DNA from: JAZDFC01 sp043808235
GTDB lineage: Bacteria > Bacteroidota > Ignavibacteria > Ignavibacteriales > Melioribacteraceae
Direction of reading: 5' to 3'
Length of the DNA stretch: 64,000 nucleotides
NCBI GenBank assembly: GCA_043808235.1
Contig: JAZDFC010000039.1
Span: 62,001 to 126,000, forward strand
Shown: positions 16,931 through 25,431 of the stretch, piece after piece
Position numbering within the stretch: the stretch's first letter is position 1
Layout: every line of letters starts with the position of its first letter
Notes under the pieces: generated by a model
What the model was told of the DNA's origin: nothing
Databases searched by the model: none
Seen by the model: only the letters and a program-made list of their open reading frames with translations
Position numbers and translations under genes: made by a program

Positions 16931-19498
16931 ATGAACACAAAGCAAAAATTATTTTTCGTCATCACATTTATTATCTCAGCAATTTATATATCCGTTCTTT
17001 GGGAATTTAAGGATGTTTTGAAAACAAAGGAGCGAATACCCGGAGCTTATAAATCGCTATTGTTTTGGAATGATTCAAGAAGTTACCCGGCAAGTAACAT
17101 TCCTTCTGCCGGATTTTACAACGCATTTGTTGAATCGCAAAAGCTGATGAGTAAAAACAGTTATTCGGGAAACGATAGTTGGATACCAATTGGTCCGCAA
17201 AACTTTGGCGGCAGAACTATTTCCATTGCAATTAATCCGCTCAATCCGCTAACGATTTATGCCGGTTCAGCCAGTGGCGGATTATGGCGTTCCTATACCG
17301 GGGGCAAAGGCATTTCCGCATGGCAATATATTAAAACCGGATTCCCCGTACTCGGTGTCGGAGCTATCGCCATTGATTATTCAGATACAAACAAAATTTA
17401 CATCGGAACAGGTGAAGTTTATCAATATGGAAATTCTATTGGCGGAATTGCAGAAAGACCGACACGCGGCAGTTATGGAATCGGAATTTTAAAAACGACT
17501 GACGGCGGAAATACATGGACCAAAAGCTTAGATTGGACAGCCCAGCAGGAAAGAGGTGTGCAGGTTATAAAAATTAATCAGGATAATGCGAGTACAATTT
17601 GGGCAGGCACTACCGAAGGATTATATAAATCAACGGATTCTGGCGCTTCTTGGAAATATGTGTATGGAATTCCAATGATCACCGATTTGATTATCAATCC
17701 GGATAATCCCAATAAAATTTATTTTACTGCTGGCAATTTCGCCACAACGGGATTCGGATGTTATCGATCAATCGATGGCGGTATTAATTGGAAAAAAATA
17801 TCTTCAGGTTGGCCAGCATATTACGAAGGCAAGGCGCTGCTTTCGTTATGCGAAACACAAACGGATATAATTTATGCAAGTGTTGGAGGTGATTACAGCG
17901 GGGTTCTCGGAACATGGTTATGTAAAACCACGAACGGAGGTGATAATTGGTCGGTGGTTTCTACAACCGATTACGCTGATTATCAGGGTTGGTTCTCCCA
18001 TTTCGTTGTAACGCACTCACTTGAGCCAGACAAAATTATTACCGGCGGAATAGATATTTGGAAATCCAACGACGGCGGAATAACTCTGACTAAAAAATCT
18101 ATCTGGAGTAATTGGGACCTTGGCAGAACACCCGTCGGCGGACCCGAAGGACCGGATAATTATTCGCACGCCGATCATCATTGTTTCGCCGTACACCCTA
18201 CCAATCCAAACATTGTTTATTTTGGAAATGACGGCGGAGTATTTCGAACGACAGATTTCGGGAGTACATTCGAAGGATTGAACGGTGGTTACCAGACGAT
18301 GCAATTTTACAGTGGATTTACAACCTCGCATACAAATCCGCAATTGAGTATGGGTGGATTCCAGGATAACGCTTCAGCCATATACGACGGGCAGCTTGCG
18401 TGGTTTCGGTGCATTGGCGGCGACGGCGCATGGACGGCAATCGATCAATTCAATAATGATATTCTTTATGGTTCGTGGCAGAATTTAAGTATGGTAAAAT
18501 CGACTGACCGCGGCGAAACATGGGATTATATTATGCCGCCCAGCGAAGGCACAACTGCTTTTGCGGCGCCGTTCGTAATCGGCGTTGATAATCCTGATAT
18601 TATTTATGCTGCACGAAGTATTGTTTATAAATCCACAGATGGGGGCACAAGGTGGAACCGTACTAACGCGGGATTCCCGGTTACTTCCAATTGTCCAATA
18701 ACAATGGCAATATCATTTCAAAATTCAGCGAAAGTATATCTTGCGGCTGCGCCAACTTTTTCAAACGCGGATGTTTACAAAACAACCGACGGCGGCGATA
18801 CATGGATTGATATAACCGGAAACTTACCCGATAGGTATCCGATGGATGTTGAAGTCGATCCGATGGATGATCAAAAAGTCTATATTGTGTTTTCGGGATA
18901 CGGCACCTCGCATGTGTTCAAATCTATAAATGGCGGAGATACATGGATGGATATTAGCGCCGATCTTCCCGATGTGCCTGCTCAATCTGTGGCGGTTGAT
19001 CCCGAACATCCCGATTATATTTATGTTGGAAATGATCTCGGTGTTTTCGTATCGGCGGACGGAGGAAGTACGTGGAATACTTTTAGCGAAGGATTGCCGG
19101 ACGCAGTAATGGTTTACAATATTTCCATTTCGATGGCGGCACGTAGAATAAGAATTGCAACTCACGGTAACGGTGCATACGAGAGAGATTTGTTTGAAAC
19201 GCCAAATTCAGTCAATGACGAGAAATCAACTCCAGATAAATTCATACTGGAACAGAATTATCCGAATCCCTTCAATCCAACAACAACTATATCATATTAT
19301 CTGCCAGATAATAGCCGGGTAATTTTAAAAGTTTACGATGCTGTGGGAAAAGAAGTTGCGGAGCTTGTAAACAGCGTTCAAACAAAGGGGAAACACAATG
19401 TAAAGTTTAATGCGGAAACGCTCGCAAGCGGGGTATATTTTTACCGCCTTAATTCCGGCGAGCAAGTCATAACGAAGAAGATGACGCTTGTGAAGTAA
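16931..19498 (+). CDS. Sortilin-like Asp-box (BNR) T9SS cargo
   Basis: An 855-residue exported protein. The N-terminal hydrophobic segment (about residues 6-24) acts as a signal peptide. Eleven Asp-box motifs of the S/T-x-D-G-G-x-x-W form follow (for example TTDGGNTWTK, SIDGGINWKK, STDGGTRWNR), typical of the ten-bladed VPS10/sortilin-like or xyloglucanase-type propeller. A T9SS type A sorting domain closes it (EQNYPNPFNPTTTISYYLPD; YDAVGKEV; ASGVYFYRL). Some relatives are glycosidases (GH74, sialidase), but the substrate residues cannot be assigned here. It is probably a surface-exposed binding or hydrolytic protein. A perfect hairpin follows the stop. Confidence 0.88.
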   Translation: MNTKQKLFFVITFIISAIYISVLWEFKDVLKTKERIPGAYKSLLFWNDSRSYPASNIPSAGFYNAFVESQKLMSKNSYSGNDSWIPIGPQNFGGRTISIAINPLNPLTIYAGSASGGLWRSYTGGKGISAWQYIKTGFPVLGVGAIAIDYSDTNKIYIGTGEVYQYGNSIGGIAERPTRGSYGIGILKTTDGGNTWTKSLDWTAQQERGVQVIKINQDNASTIWAGTTEGLYKSTDSGASWKYVYGIPMITDLIINPDNPNKIYFTAGNFATTGFGCYRSIDGGINWKKISSGWPAYYEGKALLSLCETQTDIIYASVGGDYSGVLGTWLCKTTNGGDNWSVVSTTDYADYQGWFSHFVVTHSLEPDKIITGGIDIWKSNDGGITLTKKSIWSNWDLGRTPVGGPEGPDNYSHADHHCFAVHPTNPNIVYFGNDGGVFRTTDFGSTFEGLNGGYQTMQFYSGFTTSHTNPQLSMGGFQDNASAIYDGQLAWFRCIGGDGAWTAIDQFNNDILYGSWQNLSMVKSTDRGETWDYIMPPSEGTTAFAAPFVIGVDNPDIIYAARSIVYKSTDGGTRWNRTNAGFPVTSNCPITMAISFQNSAKVYLAAAPTFSNADVYKTTDGGDTWIDITGNLPDRYPMDVEVDPMDDQKVYIVFSGYGTSHVFKSINGGDTWMDISADLPDVPAQSVAVDPEHPDYIYVGNDLGVFVSADGGSTWNTFSEGLPDAVMVYNISISMAARRIRIATHGNGAYERDLFETPNSVNDEKSTPDKFILEQNYPNPFNPTTTISYYLPDNSRVILKVYDAVGKEVAELVNSVQTKGKHNVKFNAETLASGVYFYRLNSGEQVITKKMTLVK

Positions 19499-19514
19499 AA
19501 GTTGACTGCATAGC

Positions 19515-19556
19515 AGCTCAACATTTTTATATAAAGATATCATGAAATGTTGAGCT
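19515..19556 (+). terminator. Terminator hairpin
   Basis: AGCTCAACATTT (19515-19526) and AAATGTTGAGCT (19545-19556) form a perfect 12-bp stem 16 bp after the stop of the sortilin-like gene. The following sequence is T/A-rich. Confidence 0.75.
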
Positions 19557-19624
19557 TCTAAATGCTATAACATTTTCGTAAATTTTACTGTATTAAATTA
19601 ATCACCCGTTTTATGCGTGCGTAA

Positions 19625-19681
19625 TTCGAAGCGAAGCTTCGAAAAGAATGTTGAATTAATAATCGAAGCTATCGCTTCGAT
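19625..19681. repeat. Paired hairpin repeat
   Basis: Two palindromes: TTCGAAGC (19625-19632), GAA, GCTTCGAA (19636-19643), and ATCGAAGC (19662-19669), TATC, GCTTCGAT (19674-19681). The layout is the same as at 12116-12166 but with other arm sequences. They lie upstream of the small membrane protein gene. Confidence 0.7.
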
Positions 19682-19733
19682 TTACAAATCGTACTATATA
19701 ATAATGCAATTATTCAAAGGATAAAATAGAAAC

Positions 19734-19892
19734 ATGTACACACTGATCTTTCTTGGCGTAGCCGTTCTTGTTCTGCTTGCTCTTGGCGGGTTCTTTTATT
19801 TTTTAAGCTGGATGGATAGAAAAATTGATAGTAAAGACAGACTTGGCAGCTCATCAATTGTAAAGAAGAAAAAGACGGAAGAAGAGCGGTGA
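19734..19892 (+). CDS. Small single-pass membrane protein, 52 aa
   Basis: The ATG at 19734 opens a 52-codon reading frame. It has one hydrophobic helix (TLIFLGVAVLVLLALGGFFYFLSW, residues 3-26 in all, quoted here in part only as its start and end) followed by a charged cytosolic tail (DRKIDSKD, then KKKKTEEER). The layout of N-out helix and basic tail, and the codon use, look genuine. AAAGGATAAAAT upstream gives a reasonable ribosome-binding region. Function unknown; it may be a subunit or a membrane regulator. It stands alone between a hairpin pair and the hutH terminus. Confidence 0.6.
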   Translation: MYTLIFLGVAVLVLLALGGFFYFLSWMDRKIDSKDRLGSSSIVKKKKTEEER

Positions 19893-19998
19893 TGGAATGT
19901 TATATGGAAAATGGTAAATGGAAGATGGTAAATGGTAAAAGAAAAGAATGGTAATGAAAAACACACATTCAATTTTTCATCTTATAATTGACATGACA

Positions 19999-21558
19999 TT
20001 AATTTATTTTGACAACTGTCCTCACATGTTCGGGAATTTGTCCCGATTCAACCAGCCCTATAATCTTTTCAATATCTTTATAAATTATCCTATCATCACC
20101 GAGCGGTTTAATATATTTTCTTATGAAACCATGTGCGGCGCTTGTCCCTTTACCGCATTTAAGCGGCTTCAAAAATTCTATTCCCTGCGAAGCTGCGAGC
20201 AGCTCGATCGAGATTACTTTTTGAACATTCTTTAAAATTTGAAAACATTTCCTCGATGCAATTGATCCCATCGAATTGTGATCTTCCTGATTAGCCGAAG
20301 TAGGAATGGAATCAACCGATGCGGGGTGAGATAAAACTTTATTCTCGGAGACCAGGCTGGCGGCTGTGTATTGGGCAATCATCAATCCGGAATTTAGTCC
20401 GCCTTCCTTTGTTAGAAATCGCGGCAGTTGACTTAACGAACCATTCACCAATCTTTCAACCCGTCGTTCAGAAATATTCGCAAGCTCCGAAAGAGCAATT
20501 CCCATAAAATCCATAACAAGCGCGATTGGCTGCCCATGGAAATTTCCTCCTTCGAGATGATCTTCCTGTTCCGGGAAAATTAGAGGATTATCCGTAACCG
20601 AATTCAATTCAATCTCAACCCGCAAGCAAACATAATCAATCGTATCCCGTGAGGCACCGTGCACCTGTGGAATACACCGCAGCGAATATGAATCCTGTAC
20701 ACGCGGATCGTCTTCCTTGTGAGATTTTCGAATTTCGCTTTCTTCCAATATCGAAAGCATATTCTTTGCAGTTGTTAATTGTCCGGGATAAGGACGAAGA
20801 TTATGAAGCCGTAAATCGTAAGCTCTATCGGTAGCCCGCAAAGCCTCGTGGGATAATGCCGCGGCGATATCTGCCGTTGTAATTAGTTCTTTCGCTTTGA
20901 TGCAGATGTACGATGCGAATGCAGTCATCATCTGAGTGCCGTTAATTAATGCAAGTCCTTCTTTTGCAGATAATCTAACCGGGGCGAGACCAAACTTTTT
21001 CAACGCTGAAGATGAATTCATCCGGCTATATTTTTTTACATCATCAAAGATGTTTTTGCATATAGCAACTTCACCCTTGCCAATCATAGCAAGTACAAGA
21101 TGCGACAAAGGAGCGAGGTCGCCGCTCGATCCAACTGAACCTTGCGATGGAATTACCGGCAGAATATTATTGTTGATCATGCTGATCAGCAGTTGCAGTG
21201 TTTCCAAACGGATGCCGGAGTAGCCCCGTGCAAGTGCGTTCACCCTTAACAACATCATCAGTTTTACAATAAACGGGGGAAGCGGATCGCCAACGCCGGC
21301 GGAATGACTCACAATCAAATTTTCCTGCAGTTGCTCAATATCATCATTCGAAATATGAACGTTTGCAAATTCACCAAAGCCTGTTGTTACGCCGTAAATA
21401 ACCTTATCGGATTTAATCCACTTTTCAATCAGCGCCCGCGATGATTTTATTCTTTTAACCGCATCGCTTGTTAATGTAATCTCGGGAGGTTGCTCGAGGA
21501 AATATTTTATCGAATCGAGAGTTAAAGACTTTCCATCAAGCTGCAATTTATTTTTCAT
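19999..21558 (-). CDS. hutH: Histidine ammonia-lyase (HAL family)
   Basis: A 519-residue member of the MIO-dependent lyase family that deaminates histidine to urocanate. The active-site Tyr55 (YGVTTGFG) and the substrate-selectivity pair Ser84-His85 (IVSHSAG) match histidine lyases rather than phenylalanine or tyrosine lyases. The MIO-forming tripeptide is in GSVGSSGDLAPL, with S144-S145-G146, where almost all HALs have Ala-Ser-Gly. The central Ser and Gly are kept, so the prosthetic group could still form. Other landmarks include QDSYSLRCIPQVHG and NPLIF. No hutU, hutI or formiminotransferase gene lies alongside. Its start overlaps the end of the hflX gene upstream by 11 bp, so they share a transcript. 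Confidence 0.9.
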   Translation of the reverse strand: MKNKLQLDGKSLTLDSIKYFLEQPPEITLTSDAVKRIKSSRALIEKWIKSDKVIYGVTTGFGEFANVHISNDDIEQLQENLIVSHSAGVGDPLPPFIVKLMMLLRVNALARGYSGIRLETLQLLISMINNNILPVIPSQGSVGSSGDLAPLSHLVLAMIGKGEVAICKNIFDDVKKYSRMNSSSALKKFGLAPVRLSAKEGLALINGTQMMTAFASYICIKAKELITTADIAAALSHEALRATDRAYDLRLHNLRPYPGQLTTAKNMLSILEESEIRKSHKEDDPRVQDSYSLRCIPQVHGASRDTIDYVCLRVEIELNSVTDNPLIFPEQEDHLEGGNFHGQPIALVMDFMGIALSELANISERRVERLVNGSLSQLPRFLTKEGGLNSGLMIAQYTAASLVSENKVLSHPASVDSIPTSANQEDHNSMGSIASRKCFQILKNVQKVISIELLAASQGIEFLKPLKCGKGTSAAHGFIRKYIKPLGDDRIIYKDIEKIIGLVESGQIPEHVRTVVKIN

Positions 21559-22813
21559 TAATCAATCTCAAAATTTTGTTGGCGTTTTCGGGATTAGCCC
21601 GGAAAATTATCGTCACTTTTTCATCGCCGTAGGCGGTTTTAATCACTTCGGCATATTTGTGAATCAGCGATACCTTTTTTGATTCGTGAATATCGAGCGT
21701 TATTGTCCTCTGATTAAAATTATCTTCGTAAATTTTTACGAGGTATACCTTGAGAGCGCTGACATTGATTCCGCGCTCAGCTGATATTACGATACTTTTT
21801 TCATATTTATGAAGGACGTAATCTATTCGCGATTTCTCGATTAATGCATCTACCTTATTGAAAATATGGATAACGATTTTCTTTTCATCATAAAGCTCTT
21901 TCAACGTATCATCCACAACTTTTATGTGATCTTCGAAATAATCATTCGTAATATCGATGACATGGAGAATAATATCCGCTTCCCTTACAACGTTGAGAGT
22001 AGTTTTGAATGAAGCCACCAGATTGTGCGGAAGTTTGCGGATGAATCCAACGGTATCGCTGATTAGAATTTTTTTGTTCTTCTCAAGTTCTAATGCGCGC
22101 GTAGTTGAATCGAGGGTTGCGAATAATTTATCTTCTGCAAGAACGCCGGCGCCGGTAAGCAAATTCAATATTGTTGATTTGCCAGCGTTCGTGTATCCAA
22201 CAAGCGAGGCTTTTAAAAACTCTTTTCGTTTTGCGCTTGTAGTAATATGTTCCGATTCAATTTTCTTCAAGCGTTCCTTCAGTTTCGAAATCCGTGTGCG
22301 GATAATTCTTCTGTCGGTTTCAATCTGTGTTTCGCCCGGACCTTTTGTTCCTATTCCACCATACTGCTTTGATAGGTGCGTCCATGCGCGGGTTAACCGC
22401 GTCATCATGTATTGAAGCTGTGCAAATTCTACCTGCGTTTTAGCTTCGTTAGTTCTTGCATGCGATGCAAAGATGTCGAGTATCAGCGCACTGCGGTCTA
22501 TAATTTTTTTGTTGATGAGGTTTTCGAGATTACGGACTTGTGTTGCGGTAAGGTCGTCGTCAAAAATAATCAGATTTATTTCGTTCAATTCCACGAGGTT
22601 CGCAAGTTCTTCCGCTTTGCCTTTACCTATAAAATAAGCAGTATCATATCGCTGCCTGTCCTGGACAATTTTAAAAATTGTTTCAGCGCCTGCAGTTTTA
22701 ACGAGCAACTCAAGCTCGTCGATGTGTTCCTGCAAAACTTCGCGCGTTGTCTCGCCGGTTCTAACAGCGACGAGTATTGCTCTTTCGGGTTTGTTGTCTT
22801 TTATGTCGTGCAT
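21548..22813 (-). CDS. hflX: GTPase HflX
   Basis: A 421-residue ribosome-associated GTPase that splits or rescues stalled 70S ribosomes under stress. The N-terminal HflX domain includes FIGKGKAEEL and DDDLTATQVRNLE. The conserved linker GGIGTKGPGETQIETDRR follows, then the G domain with P-loop GYTNAGKS (206-213), G2/G3 regions including DTVGFIRKLPHNLVASF, and the G4 motif NKVD. It is the upstream partner of hutH, overlapping it by 11 bp. An orphan antitoxin gene precedes it on the same strand. The ATG at 22813 lacks a strong upstream Shine-Dalgarno but fits the domain start. Confidence 0.95.
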   Translation of the reverse strand: MHDIKDNKPERAILVAVRTGETTREVLQEHIDELELLVKTAGAETIFKIVQDRQRYDTAYFIGKGKAEELANLVELNEINLIIFDDDLTATQVRNLENLINKKIIDRSALILDIFASHARTNEAKTQVEFAQLQYMMTRLTRAWTHLSKQYGGIGTKGPGETQIETDRRIIRTRISKLKERLKKIESEHITTSAKRKEFLKASLVGYTNAGKSTILNLLTGAGVLAEDKLFATLDSTTRALELEKNKKILISDTVGFIRKLPHNLVASFKTTLNVVREADIILHVIDITNDYFEDHIKVVDDTLKELYDEKKIVIHIFNKVDALIEKSRIDYVLHKYEKSIVISAERGINVSALKVYLVKIYEDNFNQRTITLDIHESKKVSLIHKYAEVIKTAYGDEKVTIIFRANPENANKILRLINEK

Positions 22814-22930
22814 AATTTTAATTAATTGTCAGTAAAAGAGTTTTGTTGAATTGTGTAATTCACTTTAAATATTCCACAAGAATTATAACTTACTATTGGA
22901 GAAAGGTTATAAAAATAGTTCCTTGTTGTT

Positions 22931-23140
22931 TTACAATTCGGGTTGGCACCGTTCCTCCATGAAGTCTTCACTAAATTTATCCAGGCTGTCAATAAGTGAT
23001 TGCCATGTTGCTTTTTTTGAGGTCAAGACAATCGCATCCCTAACTTTTTTAATATACATTTCATCTCCTTCGAATGCATAATACTTCGGAATCTGAACGA
23101 ATTGATTCTCACCTATAGTAAATAATTTCGCCTTATCCAT
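22931..23140 (-). CDS. Orphan VapB/AbrB-type antitoxin
   Basis: A 69-residue protein with the swapped-hairpin AbrB/SpoVT/VagC pattern: KAKLFTIGENQFVQIPKYYAFEGDEMYIKK forms the N-terminal DNA-binding barrel, and a C-terminal helical tail (TWQSLIDSLDKFSEDFMEER) is of the kind that normally wraps a VapC PIN-domain toxin. A good ribosome-binding site (AAAGGA) lies eight bases before the ATG. No VapC gene follows: the ~117 bp to the next gene (hflX) have no PIN-like reading frame. The toxin appears lost. It could still repress its own promoter or bind a toxin encoded elsewhere. Confidence 0.82.
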   Translation of the reverse strand: MDKAKLFTIGENQFVQIPKYYAFEGDEMYIKKVRDAIVLTSKKATWQSLIDSLDKFSEDFMEERCQPEL

Positions 23141-23220
23141 GGATTGTATCCTTTAATCTATACCAAAAGTATAGACTTGGAATTTCAATATCAAGAGACA
23201 TTCGAGAAGAATCTTAAACG

Positions 23221-25326
23221 TTATACTTCCGCCATATCTTTCTTCGCGCTTTTGGAAATCAGCATTTCAATGAGAGCGAGCAATAACGCCATGCTCAAAA
23301 AGTATTTCCATAATTCAGAGCCAAACCGCGATTGATAAATAGATTTCAAATAATCTTCTTCCGGCGATAGATTTAAATATCTGCCGTTGAAATGAATATC
23401 GTCAAGATATTTTTCGAAATCAACGGTAGAAATATGTTCGATTTTCGATTCAAGCGGATCGGTATTTACGGGCGCGAAATCGATAAGAGAGTTTCCGGAA
23501 TAAAATTTATACGTGCCGGTAACTTTTGTATCGGCAAAGTTCCAATAATTATTTGCATTGATGGAATCGAGATTAACAATTGTTTCGTTGTTCCCGGGTT
23601 GAAGCACTCTTATCTGTGGAGATTTTGCTTTGCCGAGATTGATTTGCAAACCTTCACCGGCAGTAAAACCTTTCACTTCGTCAACAGTGTTTGTAAGATA
23701 CAATATGGATTTAAGAATTAACGGGGGGAATATGCTTTTGATCGGCAAATTACTCCAGCTTAAAACCGGGGCGGTATTATAAAATAAAATTTTTCCGGTT
23801 CCGATTTTGCTTTCACTTAAGAAAGAGGAATTGTCAATAAGATTGATTATTTGCTTGCCCGAACCGGCGGTTTTAACTTTTAAAAACCGGTAAATATCGG
23901 GCGACTCAATACGCGGAGTTTTTTGTTTCTCAAACAGATTAATAAAAATAGGATGTTCGTAATCAATTTTTTCAAATGAAGCTGGAGATGAAATCGAATT
24001 CAGATTTCCTGCAATTAAAGTTGGGGCAGGGAGTCCAAACGAATTGCTGAATTTTTGTAAAGATTGAAGGGATGAGTTCTCTCCCGGTAGAAAAAGAATA
24101 TTCCCGCTGTTAGTGCAATAGCTCTTTATCCGCTCGTAATTGGAAATATTATCGTTGCCGACAATCATCACGGCATTGTAATTGTCGAAGTTGAGCGAGT
24201 TAACTTGATTCGTGTTTTTCTCGGTGAGCTCGATGTTACCACTCGACAATCCCTTCACCGCTAATTTAACAAATCGCGTGTCATTGCTGTTATCCGAAAG
24301 TAAAAGCAAATTAATTTTTTCGGGTACATCGAGGCTAAGGTATCGTGTGTTATCGGAAGCAATATCATCTTCCTCCAGTTCAACAAAAATATCAAGCAAG
24401 CCCGCTTCCTTCAAAGTGGTTTCGAAAGTAAGTTGTTTTGTTCCGCCCGGCGTAATATCGAAACTCTGCTGGGCGCTACGTTTCCCGTTTATAAAAAGCG
24501 AAGCAACGGTATTGCTGAAGGCGCTTGCCGAATAATTAGAAATAGTTGCTGTAAAGCCTACTTGCTTTTCCTTTTCGAAAATCTGGTTGTTTGGAACTAA
24601 AGAAGTAACCGAAAGATTGGCCGGATCCTTTGCATAAAAATCGAATGTATAAAGACGGACATTCTCGCCAAACAAAGGTTCTAGATTTGAAAGGATTTCC
24701 TTGCTTGAATATAATCCATCTTTTTGAAAATCCCATAGAATATAAATTTCCTTGTTGAAGTTGTCCGACTCCGCTAAGATTTGGCCGGCCGATACTATCG
24801 CGTTATGGATTGATCCACGAACTGCGGAAATTCCAGTCGATTCCAAAAATTCATTGATGAGTGATGGATTCGAAAATGTTTTTATTTTACTTTCCGCAGT
24901 AACTTCCGATGGGAAGATAATTGTTATATCATCGCCATCCTGAAATTGGCTAATCAAAGACTTTGCTATTTGCTTACCCTGGTTAAGATACGAGCCTTTT
25001 TCGGTAACCACGGACATGCTGATTGAATTGTCTATTACAAAAACGGCAGTTGTCTTTGCCGCAGATGAAGTTCCACCAATCGAAACGCTTTCAATTGTGG
25101 GTCTGGCAAAAGCCGCAACAAGCAGAAGAATTATTAGCACACGTAAAACAAGCAGTATCCATTGCTTTAGTTTTATTTTTCTAATTTTTGTTTTCTGAAG
25201 CTCTTTTAAAAAAGCTAATGTACTAAACTCAATTTTCTTGAGTTTGCGGAGGTTGAAGAGATGTATAAGTATCGGTATTGATGCAGCGAGCATACCGAAC
25301 AAAACCGATGGATTAAGAAAAATCAT
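23221..25326 (-). CDS. BatA/VWA-domain membrane protein
   Basis: A 701-residue protein. The N-terminus FLNPSVLFGMLAASIPILIHLFNLRKLKKI is the classic BatA membrane anchor, with a second helix (WILLVLRVLIILLLVAAFARP). A von Willebrand A domain follows (FVIDNSISM at about residue 95, a MIDAS-like DxSxS motif), then beta-rich periplasmic domains. The C-terminus has another hydrophobic helix (WKYFLSMALLLALIEMLISK). BatA-type proteins in Bacteroidota are linked to aerotolerance and MoxR ATPases. No moxR gene is nearby, so this is the stand-alone form common in FCB genomes. The function is inferred only at the level of a membrane-anchored adhesion or protein-complex scaffold. Confidence 0.85.
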   Translation of the reverse strand: MIFLNPSVLFGMLAASIPILIHLFNLRKLKKIEFSTLAFLKELQKTKIRKIKLKQWILLVLRVLIILLLVAAFARPTIESVSIGGTSSAAKTTAVFVIDNSISMSVVTEKGSYLNQGKQIAKSLISQFQDGDDITIIFPSEVTAESKIKTFSNPSLINEFLESTGISAVRGSIHNAIVSAGQILAESDNFNKEIYILWDFQKDGLYSSKEILSNLEPLFGENVRLYTFDFYAKDPANLSVTSLVPNNQIFEKEKQVGFTATISNYSASAFSNTVASLFINGKRSAQQSFDITPGGTKQLTFETTLKEAGLLDIFVELEEDDIASDNTRYLSLDVPEKINLLLLSDNSNDTRFVKLAVKGLSSGNIELTEKNTNQVNSLNFDNYNAVMIVGNDNISNYERIKSYCTNSGNILFLPGENSSLQSLQKFSNSFGLPAPTLIAGNLNSISSPASFEKIDYEHPIFINLFEKQKTPRIESPDIYRFLKVKTAGSGKQIINLIDNSSFLSESKIGTGKILFYNTAPVLSWSNLPIKSIFPPLILKSILYLTNTVDEVKGFTAGEGLQINLGKAKSPQIRVLQPGNNETIVNLDSINANNYWNFADTKVTGTYKFYSGNSLIDFAPVNTDPLESKIEHISTVDFEKYLDDIHFNGRYLNLSPEEDYLKSIYQSRFGSELWKYFLSMALLLALIEMLISKSAKKDMAEV

Positions 25327-25431
25327 ATTTGTTCACACTCGTTAAAAATCTTTTCAATAATTGGTAAATCAATTGGGCAGCATTTGTTTCCATCCCAATC
25401 CGGTTTAAAACTACATGTGAATGAAAAGTCA

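Noticed and set aside
19893..19960. ATGGTAAATGG direct repeats before the hutH terminus
   Set aside because: Low-complexity A/T/G-rich sequence with no clear unit or terminal structure.
25327..25431. A protein-like minus-strand frame (FKPDWDGNKCCPIDLPIIEKI) between the SpoIID and VWA genes
   Set aside because: It has no start codon and would need to begin inside the SpoIID gene in another frame; perhaps a relic, but not enough to call.
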